This document shows, in pieces, positions 1 through 5,039 of a stretch of DNA of 5,039 nucleotides. The stretch is from Bacillota bacterium (GTDB lineage: Bacteria > Bacillota > Clostridia > Christensenellales > CAG-138): NCBI GenBank assembly GCA_023435855.1, contig JAEZLG010000054.1, positions 1 to 5,039 on the forward strand, in the 5' to 3' direction. The notes under the pieces were generated by a model. That model had not been told where the DNA came from and made no database searches. It saw only the letters and a program-made list of their open reading frames with translations. The position numbers and the translations under genes were made by a program. Positions within the stretch are counted from its first letter, which is position 1. Each line of letters begins with the position of its first letter.

Positions 1-1
1 G

Positions 2-259
2 AGCTGGATCGCCTTCTTTGTGAACAACCTTATTACGCAGGTGGGTATGAACGCAATGCTTTCCGCAGGGGAAGTCGAAACCGGCTATGCAATTTTGGGG
101 CTTATCATCCTCGAGATATTTGTGTTCCTCGTAGAGATCCCCGCTTTCCTCATCGCGCTCAAGGAGAAGAAATGGTGGCATCGTTTCATCTATGTGCTTG
201 TTGCAAACATACTAAGCCTTCTGGTCGGCGGCATACTGATACTCACATTGCCTATATGA
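2..259 (+). CDS. C-terminal part of a multi-pass integral membrane protein of unknown function (5' end outside window)
   Basis: The open frame runs in from the left edge (first complete codon at position 2) and stops at TGA 257-259, giving 85 visible residues. It is very hydrophobic. One membrane segment lies at about visible residues 29-53 (around IILEIFVFLVEIPAFLIAL). A short basic stretch, KEKKWWHR, follows and probably faces the cytoplasm. A second segment (FIYVLVANILSLLVGGILIL) runs almost to the C-terminus. The first visible residues, SWIAFFVNNLITQVG, may belong to another segment or re-entrant loop. Two glutamates inside the first segment, about eight residues apart, and an Asn-x-x-Ser in the second recall a pattern I associate with uncharacterised bacterial membrane proteins, but that is a loose impression. 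A GTG at 20 could be read as a start, but the frame is open upstream of it and no ribosome binding site precedes it, so this is a fragment of a longer gene. No function can be assigned. Confidence 0.75.
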   Translation, partial: SWIAFFVNNLITQVGMNAMLSAGEVETGYAILGLIILEIFVFLVEIPAFLIALKEKKWWHRFIYVLVANILSLLVGGILILTLPI

Positions 260-277
260 GTATAAATTTATATACTC
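258..277 (+). other. Short AT-rich inverted repeat at the end of the membrane-protein gene
   Basis: GAGTATA (258-264) and TATACTC (271-277) are perfect reverse complements around a 6-base loop and begin inside the stop codon of the upstream gene. The inner part, TATAAATTTATA (261-272), is itself a perfect palindrome. The stem is AT-rich and no T-run follows, so it is a poor intrinsic terminator. It may mark the 3' end of the transcript or be chance in an AT-rich spacer. Confidence 0.25.
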
Positions 278-281
278 TATA

Positions 282-310
282 TTGCGTAATTAAATAGGAA
301 GAATTATACT
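282..310 (+). promoter_or_regulatory. Candidate sigma-A promoter for the cyclic-di-GMP gene (distal)
   Basis: TATACT at 305-310 matches the -10 consensus at five of six bases. It lies 17 bases downstream of a weak -35 box, TTGCGT (282-287). Transcription would start near 317 and leave a leader of about 95 bases that contains the stem-loop at 344-389. The surrounding DNA is strongly AT-rich, as expected for a promoter, which also raises the chance of a false match. Confidence 0.4.
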
Positions 311-331
311 TAAATAAAAATTAGACAATAA

Positions 332-359
332 TTGACAATTCATCCGGATAGGGTATTGC
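332..359 (+). promoter_or_regulatory. Candidate sigma-A promoter for the cyclic-di-GMP gene (proximal)
   Basis: A perfect -35 hexamer, TTGACA, lies at 332-337. The best -10 candidate at proper spacing is TATTGC at 354-359 (16-base spacer), which keeps only the first three consensus bases. If used, transcription would start near 366, inside the inverted repeat at 344-389, and one repeat arm would lie in the promoter spacer like an operator half-site. GACAAT also occurs twice 10 bases apart (324-329 and 334-339). This promoter and the distal one are alternatives; the sequence does not decide between them. Confidence 0.35.
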
Positions 360-389
360 ACCGCTTTTTTCGGGGCGTACTGTATCCGG
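344..389 (+). promoter_or_regulatory. Interrupted stem-loop in the 5' leader of the cyclic-di-GMP gene
   Basis: CCGGATA (344-350) is the exact reverse complement of TATCCGG (383-389). Inside it, further short stems nest in register: GTA 353-355 with TAC 378-380, GC 358-359 with GC 375-376, and CCG 361-363 with CGG 371-373 around a CTTTTTT loop. The result is one long, symmetrically interrupted hairpin. It ends nine bases before the AGGAG ribosome binding site at 399-403, so it does not mask that site directly. No T-run follows, so it is not a terminator. It does not carry the conserved core of the cyclic-di-GMP-I riboswitch as I know it. It may be an RNA regulatory element, an mRNA stabiliser, or a DNA operator with two arms. 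Confidence 0.4.
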
Positions 390-410
390 CTTATTAGCAG
401 GAGATCAGCA

Positions 411-2891
411 ATGGTGAGTACATACCTGTACGTTGTGTTTGCGTCTATCTTTTCGGGCGGCTTTTTTGCCGTACTCACCAATCTTCAAGATATCGTTGCG
501 AACGGTACCATCACAGCGATCCATATAATCATAGGCGTCCTAATCGTGCTTTTAATTTTGCTTTCCCGCCGTACACGCAGTCTAGGCACCTCCAAAAAGG
601 AGCTTGAGCGGTTATATGAACAGCAAAAGGCGCTTTATGATGCCGAGGATACCGTTACTTACTTAAAGAATGAAAACATGCGCTTTGTATTTGCAAACGG
701 TGCTTTCGAAAAATTCTCCGATATGAACGAGAAGGAGATAAAGGGAAAGTCCGGCGCTGAGGTGCTTCCCGCAATACTTAATGATATCGCAGCGCAGATT
801 GAGCTTGAAGCGCTTGAGGATATGCAAATGCGCTTTGGCGATGTGGAGTATTTGAAGCGCGTTTACAGGATTACCGCGTTTCCCGTAAAAATGGCGGACG
901 ACAAGATGGGCGTTGGCGTATACATACGTGATATTACGCTCGAACATAACCATATGAAGCTCCAGCAGCGCATACTTAAGCGCAATGAGATTTTGGTAGA
1001 CGTGTCTAACAGCAGCTTTAACACAAAAGAGGAGCAGATCGACCACATACTCCTGCAAGCGCTCGAACTGACCGACAGCAAGTACGGCTGTATCGCTTTT
1101 TACGATGAAGAAAGCGGCAGCTTTACTGAAAGCGCGCTTACATTTTCTCCCATCGATGAATTTAGAGGGGAATCCTTCGATACGCCTGTTCCGGATTTTC
1201 TTATCGATATTTTCATGGAAGCTGTAAGCACCCAAAGGCCGGTAATCCAAAACGATTATCAGGCTTATTTGGAGGAAAAGGGGAAGGTAAGCCCATATAA
1301 ACCCGTTCCTGTCCGCTGTTTGTGCGTTCCCGTATGCATCGACGGCAAGGTTCGAGCTGTAGTCGGCCTAAGCGACCGTGATGAACCGTATTTCGGCAAT
1401 GCGGCATATGAAGCGACGCTTTTGATGAACACCGCGTGGAATGCGCTATCGAGGCGTGAAGCGCAGCAAAGCCTGACTTTAGAGCGTAATAAGTATTTGG
1501 AGACCATACTATCCATCGGCGACGGTGTGATGGTTGTTAACAAAGAGGGCAAGATAGATATGCTCAACACCGTGGCGGAAAGGCTTACCGGTTGGGAGCT
1601 CATTCAAGCAAAGGGAAAACCGTACGGGCAGGTGTTTAGACTTACCGACGACTCGCTGCCCTCGACGAGTGATTTTATAGATTGTGTTCTTAAAAGCGAT
1701 TCTGCACAAACTGTGCAAAACGACGCTGTATTGACCTCGCATGGGGGAGACTTGTACTTTTTAGAGAGCAGCGCAGCCCCTATCCGTGATGAGTCGGGTG
1801 TTACAGTGGGTGCGGTTATCGTGTTCCGCGATGTCACCGAAAGGCGCGCACAGCGTGGGCGCATAGAATATTTGAGCATGCACGACTCACTTACGGGGCT
1901 TTATAACCGCCGCTATTTCGAGGAGCAGCTTGTGCGCTTTGACACACCGGAAAACCATCCGTTGTGCGTTATCATGGGCGATGTAAACGATCTCAAGCTC
2001 ACCAACGATATTTTCGGACATTCCAGCGGTGACCTTTCCATCATACATAGCGCACATGCCTTCCAAAACGTGTGCCGCCCGGTCGATATTGCGGCGCGTT
2101 GGGGCGGTGACGAGTTTGTTCTTCTTTTGCCGCAGACAAACGCAGAGCAGGCGGAGTCCGTGTGCAAGCGCATCCACGAGGAAATGGCATCGCGCCGCGT
2201 CGTTGCGCTCCAATGCAGCATGTCCCTCGGCTTTAGTGTAAAATCAAATACCGATGAGGACATTTGGCACATACTCAACAATGCAGAGCAGAGGATGTAC
2301 ACGCAAAAGTCCACCAACCGTAGCCGTCTGCAGGTAGACACGCTCGACGCATTTGTACAGACGCTTTATAGCAACTCCCCGCGCGAACTGGAGCATGCGG
2401 AACGTACGAGCGCTTATTGTGCGATGATCGGCCGTGTGATGGGCCTCCCCGAGGAGGACATTAAAAAACTGAAAGACGCGGGGGCCATGCACGATATAGG
2501 TAAGGTTGTGCTTGACGCAGAACTCTTGCGCAAGACCGACGTTTATTCCGACTTTGAAGCCGACGAAGTCAAGAAGCATTCCATTATGGGATATCGGATT
2601 CTTAATTCCTTCGACGGCACACTCAACTTGGCGGAGGCCGTGCTCGCGCACCATGAGCGCTACGACGGATGCGGTTATCCAAAAGGGCTTAAAGCCACGC
2701 AGATACCGCTTATGGCGCGCATCATATCCGTGGCGGAGAGCTATGAACGCATTACGCGCGATTCTGCAGGCAGACCTGCACGCACGACGGCCGAGGCGAT
2801 GGATATACTTACAGAAAACGCCGGCACACAGTTTGACCCCTATGTGGCAGAAGTGTTCGTCCGGCTCATGCAGGAAAGGGAACTCTCATAA
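411..2891 (+). CDS. Membrane-anchored PAS-GAF-PAS-GGDEF-HD-GYP cyclic-di-GMP turnover protein
   Basis: Predicted sensor that makes and/or degrades cyclic-di-GMP on the cytoplasmic face of the membrane. Domain order in 826 residues: two membrane helices (about 4-24 and 35-52, then RRTR), a PAS-like domain (about 75-178), GAF (about 191-348), PAS (about 362-476, ending in the typical FRDVTERR), GGDEF (about 485-640) and HD-GYP (about 650-822). The cyclase site looks intact: Asp524, Asn532-Asp533, Gly540-Asp541, GGDEF 565-569, Lys633 and Arg637. The inhibitory I-site RxxD is present (Arg556, Asp559), five residues before GGDEF. The phosphodiesterase half keeps His694-Asp695-x-Gly-Lys, His723, His747-His748, Asp752-Gly753 and GYP 755-757. 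However, the usual VAD reads VAE (Glu776), and the following conserved Asp and RPYR are missing. The start is set by AGGAG (399-403), seven bases before ATG. It is followed closely by a DUF2087 gene. The direction of net activity cannot be told from sequence. Confidence 0.93.
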   Translation: MVSTYLYVVFASIFSGGFFAVLTNLQDIVANGTITAIHIIIGVLIVLLILLSRRTRSLGTSKKELERLYEQQKALYDAEDTVTYLKNENMRFVFANGAFEKFSDMNEKEIKGKSGAEVLPAILNDIAAQIELEALEDMQMRFGDVEYLKRVYRITAFPVKMADDKMGVGVYIRDITLEHNHMKLQQRILKRNEILVDVSNSSFNTKEEQIDHILLQALELTDSKYGCIAFYDEESGSFTESALTFSPIDEFRGESFDTPVPDFLIDIFMEAVSTQRPVIQNDYQAYLEEKGKVSPYKPVPVRCLCVPVCIDGKVRAVVGLSDRDEPYFGNAAYEATLLMNTAWNALSRREAQQSLTLERNKYLETILSIGDGVMVVNKEGKIDMLNTVAERLTGWELIQAKGKPYGQVFRLTDDSLPSTSDFIDCVLKSDSAQTVQNDAVLTSHGGDLYFLESSAAPIRDESGVTVGAVIVFRDVTERRAQRGRIEYLSMHDSLTGLYNRRYFEEQLVRFDTPENHPLCVIMGDVNDLKLTNDIFGHSSGDLSIIHSAHAFQNVCRPVDIAARWGGDEFVLLLPQTNAEQAESVCKRIHEEMASRRVVALQCSMSLGFSVKSNTDEDIWHILNNAEQRMYTQKSTNRSRLQVDTLDAFVQTLYSNSPRELEHAERTSAYCAMIGRVMGLPEEDIKKLKDAGAMHDIGKVVLDAELLRKTDVYSDFEADEVKKHSIMGYRILNSFDGTLNLAEAVLAHHERYDGCGYPKGLKATQIPLMARIISVAESYERITRDSAGRPARTTAEAMDILTENAGTQFDPYVAEVFVRLMQERELS

Positions 2892-2910
2892 GGTAGAGAG
2901 GATGTAATGT

Positions 2911-3192
2911 ATGAACGAAGAAGAAGTAAAATTAGTTGAACGTTTCCTCGACGAAGAAGGTCGCGTGAGGCAGTTTCCGTCCAAACAGACACCGCGCGAC
3001 GCGGTGTTAAGGTACTTGTCGGAAAAGTTTGCGTCAGATACCGATTATAAAGAGCGTGAGGTAAATGCAATATTAACTGAATGGCATACCTTTAACGATT
3101 ACTTTATACTGCGCCGCTCATTGGTGGAGGCAGGGTATCTCCACAGGCTGAACGATGGGAGCAAGTACTGGAAGGAACCTGAGAAGTTATAA
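2911..3192 (+). CDS. Small DUF2087-family protein
   Basis: A 93-residue soluble protein that matches the DUF2087 pattern almost end to end. Residues 12-40 (FLDEEGRVRQFPSK, then a run ending RYLSEKF) form the first conserved block. EREVNAIL (48-55) follows, and LRRSLVEAGYLHR (67-79) with a terminal YW (86-87) closes the domain. In other proteins DUF2087 occurs alone or as the C-terminal part of helix-turn-helix regulators, and the helix pattern here resembles a winged-helix fold. A regulatory or nucleic-acid-binding role is therefore plausible but unproven. Start choice: GAGG (2898-2901) lies nine bases before ATG 2911; an ATG at 2907 is out of frame and soon stops. The gene begins 19 bases after the cyclic-di-GMP gene and ends 12 bases before a strong terminator, so it is probably the last gene of that operon. 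Confidence 0.85.
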   Translation: MNEEEVKLVERFLDEEGRVRQFPSKQTPRDAVLRYLSEKFASDTDYKEREVNAILTEWHTFNDYFILRRSLVEAGYLHRLNDGSKYWKEPEKL

Positions 3193-3204
3193 AGGATTAT
3201 GCGT

Positions 3205-3238
3205 AAAGGGCCTGTAAGCAGCAGCTTACAGGCCTTTT
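3205..3238 (+). terminator. Rho-independent terminator after the DUF2087 gene
   Basis: A perfect 11-bp stem, GGCCTGTAAGC (3209-3219) with GCTTACAGGCC (3224-3234), closes on an AGCA loop. AAAG before it (3205-3208) faces TTTT after it (3235-3238), which gives the T-run. It lies 12 bases after the DUF2087 stop. Read on the minus strand, the same stem is followed by CTTTACGC, so it could also stop leftward transcription from gatB, though less well. Confidence 0.92.
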
Positions 3239-3256
3239 GTACTTTGAATAATGGGA

Positions 3257-3347
3257 GGGTTAAGATATTCAATAAATGTAAATGATGCCAAGGGACCAGG
3301 GGGGATTCCGATTTCCCCCCTTCGGTCCCTTGGCGAACCCTTAACCC
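3257..3347. repeat. Nested inverted repeat with a 19-bp core hairpin
   Basis: The outer arms GGGTTAAG (3257-3264) and CTTAACCC (3340-3347) are exact reverse complements. Between them, GCCAAGGGACC (3287-3297) pairs perfectly with GGTCCCTTGGC (3324-3334). Immediately inside, AGGGGGGA (3298-3305) pairs with TCCCCCCT (3314-3321) around an 8-base loop, with only a two-base bulge (3322-3323). This is far more pairing than chance would give. No T-run follows on the plus strand; on the minus strand the core is followed by ATCATTTACATTT, moderately T-rich, so a terminator for gatB is possible but not classic. Confidence 0.8.
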
Positions 3348-3380
3348 CCTTAAAACGGCCACTGCGTGGTGCTTTTGGGG
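3346..3380. repeat. Second interrupted hairpin next to the nested repeat
   Basis: CCCC (3346-3349) pairs with GGGG (3377-3380), AAAA (3352-3355) with TTTT (3373-3376), and GCCAC (3358-3362) with GTGGT (3366-3370) around a TGC loop. Small bulges lie between the stems. Bases 3346-3347 are shared with the outer arm of the preceding repeat, so the two structures could compete as alternative folds. Confidence 0.5.
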
Positions 3381-3489
3381 CGCGTGCTCTCTGCGGTGTA
3401 TCGTAGAATTCGCTAGCAAGGCTGCTACGCAGGCTTGAGGGCAGAGTCCTTACTGCGGTATTTTGCACTTTCGAACGGTGTGGTCCATG

Positions 3490-4911
3490 TCAGAATTTAA
3501 TTGCTTCCTCCAGTAACGCACGAAGTTTAATCGGGTCAGCCCTCCCGTTTGTAGACTTCATTACGATGCCAATAACGGCCTGGAGTGCCTCCTTTTTGCC
3601 CGCACGGTAATCATCAACGGCTTGGGGACTAGAATTTAAAGCGTCCTCGATATGCGCTTTGAGTATTTTATCGTCTGTAAGCTTCGTAAGCCCCAGTTCT
3701 TCCTCTATTCTTGCAGGATCACCACCAAATTCCCACATGTGCTTTAGTACGCGTTTTCCGGCACTTGCGCTTAATGCACCGTTTCCGATGCGCTCACATA
3801 GCGCTGCGAGCATATCTGCTTCAATGTGCGACGCGATGCTCTCCTCCTCTAGGCGCAGGCGGAACAGTTCACCTGTAATAAGACTGGCGGCTATTTTCGG
3901 GTACACTGTTTTTTCTGCGACGCTCTCAAAATACTCTGCATCATCGCGTTTAAGGCAAAGCTGTGCGGCAAACTGTAAGCTTATTTGATAACGCTCCATA
4001 TAGCGGCGTTTTCGCACCTCAGGCAGCTCGGGGAGCGATGCCGCAACCTCTTCTATAAATGCACGGCTAAGCTCGATTGCGCAAAGGTCGGGGTCGGGAA
4101 AATAGCGGTAATCGTCCGCGTTTTCCTTGCTGCGCATGGCATACGTCATTCCCGTGGCCTGGTCGAAACGGCGTGTTTGCTGTACAATCGTTTCCCCCGC
4201 CTCAAATGCTGCAATCTGGCGAGCGGCCTCATACTCCGCCGCACGGCGCACGGACTGGAAGGAGTTGAGGTTTTTAATCTCCGCACGTGCGCCGAATGTA
4301 CTTTCGCCAAACGGACGGACGGAAAGGTTTACGTCACAGCGCATGGAGCCTTCGTTCATCTTTAAGTCCGAAATGTCTGTATATAAAAGTATGGAGCGGA
4401 GCTTTTCTAAAAACACTGCAGCTTCTACGGGGCTTCTCAAGTCGGGCTCCGTCACGATTTCAATTAGTGGCACACTACAGCGGTTGCAGTCAATCAGCGT
4501 GCCATGTTGTTGGTCATGTACGAGCTTGCCCGCGTCCTCCTCTAAATGGATGCGCGTTATGCGCACCGTCTTTTCGCCAATTTCGGTATCTATGGTCATC
4601 GAGCCGTCTGTGCAGATGGGCAAATCGTACTGCGATATCTGGTACGCCTTTGGGAGATCCGGATACACATAGTTTTTGCGGTCGAGCTTAGAGTACGAGG
4701 CTATGGCACAGTTTAAAGCTATCCCCGCGCGTACGGCATATTCGACCGCGGTCTTATTGAGCACCGGAAGTGCACCCGGCATACCCGTGCACACAGGACA
4801 AATTTGTGTATTGGGTGGTGCGCCAAACGCCGTGGAGCAAGAACAGAATATCTTCGTTTGCGTCTTCAGTTCTACATGGATTTCAAGGCCTATTACGGTT
4901 TCATACTTCAT
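3490..4911 (-). CDS. gatB: Aspartyl/glutamyl-tRNA(Asn/Gln) amidotransferase subunit B
   Basis: GatB is the tRNA-binding and kinase subunit of cytoplasmic GatCAB. It phosphorylates the side chain of Glu-tRNA(Gln) or Asp-tRNA(Asn) and uses ammonia from GatA to form the amide. The whole 473-residue chain is present, a normal family length. The N-terminus reads ETVIGLEIHVEL (4-15). Four cysteines follow (23, 25, 38, 41), the cluster reported to bind zinc in some GatB proteins. Other family blocks are KNYVYPDLPKAYQISQYD (79-96), HLEEDAGK (122-129), the family signature around 140-156 (LIDCNR, then VPLIEIVTEP), MNEGSMRCDVN (185-195), EIKNLNSF (211-218) and YFPDPDL (270-276). The tail from about 325 is the helical YqeY-like domain, ending near KSTNGRADP (452-460). 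ATG 4911 is supported by GGAGG five bases upstream. It is transcribed leftward after gatA. In the signature, Ser146 stands where many homologues have Gly. Confidence 0.98.
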   Translation of the reverse strand: MKYETVIGLEIHVELKTQTKIFCSCSTAFGAPPNTQICPVCTGMPGALPVLNKTAVEYAVRAGIALNCAIASYSKLDRKNYVYPDLPKAYQISQYDLPICTDGSMTIDTEIGEKTVRITRIHLEEDAGKLVHDQQHGTLIDCNRCSVPLIEIVTEPDLRSPVEAAVFLEKLRSILLYTDISDLKMNEGSMRCDVNLSVRPFGESTFGARAEIKNLNSFQSVRRAAEYEAARQIAAFEAGETIVQQTRRFDQATGMTYAMRSKENADDYRYFPDPDLCAIELSRAFIEEVAASLPELPEVRKRRYMERYQISLQFAAQLCLKRDDAEYFESVAEKTVYPKIAASLITGELFRLRLEEESIASHIEADMLAALCERIGNGALSASAGKRVLKHMWEFGGDPARIEEELGLTKLTDDKILKAHIEDALNSSPQAVDDYRAGKKEALQAVIGIVMKSTNGRADPIKLRALLEEAIKF

Positions 4912-5039
4912 AACTGCCTCCTACTTTAACGGGCGCTTCACTCATGTGATAAGCACCGTAAGCGCGTTCGTACGCTACGCCGAGTGACAAAAGTGTTTTT
5001 TCGTCAAACGCCTTGCCGATAAGCTGCATGCCTACGGGG
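4901..5039 (-). CDS. gatA: C-terminal end of glutamyl-tRNA(Gln) amidotransferase subunit A (5' part outside window)
   Basis: GatA is the amidase-family subunit of GatCAB that releases ammonia from glutamine for transfer to the tRNA-bound residue. Only the last 45 codons are visible; the first complete codon starts at 5038 and the stop is TGA at 4903-4901. The visible start, PVGMQLIGKAFDEKTLL, is the near-terminal block typical of GatA, followed by AYERAYGAYH and a short variable tail ending GGSYEV. The Ser-cisSer-Lys catalytic triad lies upstream, outside the window. The gene runs 11 bases into gatB in another frame, so the two are cotranscribed and probably translationally coupled. Gene order gatA-gatB is the usual one; gatC is expected further right but not seen. 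Confidence 0.93.
   Translation of the reverse strand, partial: PVGMQLIGKAFDEKTLLSLGVAYERAYGAYHMSEAPVKVGGSYEV
4917..4921 (-). promoter_or_regulatory. gatB ribosome binding site inside the gatA coding sequence
   Basis: Read on the minus strand, GGAGG lies five bases before the gatB ATG (4911-4909) and forms part of gatA codons for Val-Gly-Gly near its C-terminus. It fixes the gatB start and implies that ribosomes finishing gatA meet the gatB initiation site. Confidence 0.85.

Larger units (their letters stand above)
3241..3489. other. Gene-free structured spacer between convergent units
   Basis: These 249 bases separate the terminator of the rightward operon from the gatB stop codon. I see no gene with a credible ribosome binding site. 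The left two thirds are filled with nested inverted repeats (listed separately). The right third (3381-3489) has weaker stems: CTGCG 3391-3395 with CGCAG 3428-3432, CGTAG 3402-3406 with CTACG 3425-3429, TAGC 3414-3417 with GCTA 3424-3427, and GCAG 3441-3444 with CTGC 3453-3456. Its G/C-rich blocks differ in texture from the neighbouring coding DNA. It could be a dispersed repeat, a structured RNA, or the 3' untranslated end of the gat transcript. A memory that similar stretches recur in gut Clostridia genomes could not be checked. Confidence 0.5.

Noticed and set aside
20..259. Complete 79-residue small membrane protein starting at GTG 20
   Set aside because: The frame is open to the window edge and no ribosome binding site precedes the GTG; it is better read as the end of a longer gene.
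296..410. Cyclic-di-GMP-I (GEMM) riboswitch in the leader
   Set aside because: It was attractive because of the downstream gene, but the expected GCAAAG-type core, tetraloop and receptor arrangement is not present.
663..1250. 195-codon minus-strand open frame opposite the PAS/GAF region
   Set aside because: The plus strand encodes clear PAS and GAF domains; the antisense product has no recognisable motif or ribosome binding site.
3287..3334. Classic intrinsic terminator for gatB
   Set aside because: The hairpin is very stable but lies about 155 bases past the gatB stop and lacks a proper T-run on the minus strand. Left as a possibility rather than called.
3099..3419. 106-codon minus-strand open frame across the end of the DUF2087 gene and the spacer
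   Set aside because: It is antisense to a recognisable gene, crosses the terminator hairpin, and has no family resemblance.
3226..3468. 80-codon minus-strand open frame from a GTG at 3468 through the structured spacer into the terminator
   Set aside because: There is no ribosome binding site, it ends inside the terminator stem, and it is rich in Arg, Pro and Ser as expected from translated repeat DNA. Kept only as a hint of a dispersed repeat.
4127..4672. 181-codon plus-strand open frame opposite gatB
   Set aside because: It is a shadow of gatB, whose protein is conserved throughout this stretch.

Overview
The window looks like chromosomal DNA from a Gram-positive, Clostridia-type bacterium. 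Three things point that way. There is a GatCAB tRNA amidotransferase operon. There is one large PAS-GAF-PAS-GGDEF-HD-GYP cyclic-di-GMP protein whose GGDEF/HD-GYP junction and GAF wording are of the clostridial kind. There is also a small free-standing DUF2087 protein. Base composition is close to even, and ribosome binding sites are of the AGGAG type. Genus cannot be fixed from the sequence.

Layout, left to right. Positions 2-259 (+) hold the C-terminal end of a multi-pass membrane protein that starts outside the window. Positions 260-410 are a short AT-rich intergenic region with two candidate sigma-A promoters and an interrupted stem-loop of unknown role (344-389). Positions 411-2891 (+) encode an 826-residue membrane-anchored sensor with both a cyclic-di-GMP synthesis domain (GGDEF) and a degradation domain (HD-GYP). 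Positions 2911-3192 (+), 19 bases further on, encode a 93-residue DUF2087 protein, probably in the same transcript. A strong intrinsic terminator (3205-3238) closes that unit. Positions 3241-3489 hold no convincing gene but are full of inverted repeats, including a 19-bp hairpin at 3287-3334. Positions 3490-4911 (-) are gatB, and 4901-5039 (-) are the last 45 codons of gatA, which overlaps gatB by 11 bases. The two transcription units converge on the structured spacer.

Functionally, the left unit is a cyclic-di-GMP signalling module. Two PAS domains and a GAF domain would feed an environmental or redox/ligand signal to catalytic domains of opposite effect. The GGDEF half keeps its active-site and feedback-site residues. 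The HD-GYP half keeps HD, HH and GYP but has lost the usual VAD...D...RPYR wording, so its activity is less certain. The right unit is housekeeping: GatA and GatB, with GatC not in view, convert misacylated Glu-tRNA(Gln) and/or Asp-tRNA(Asn) to the correct amide. The most unexplained stretches are the spacer at 3241-3489 and the leader hairpin at 344-389. I found no clear new defence system, CRISPR array, tRNA, rRNA or transposase.
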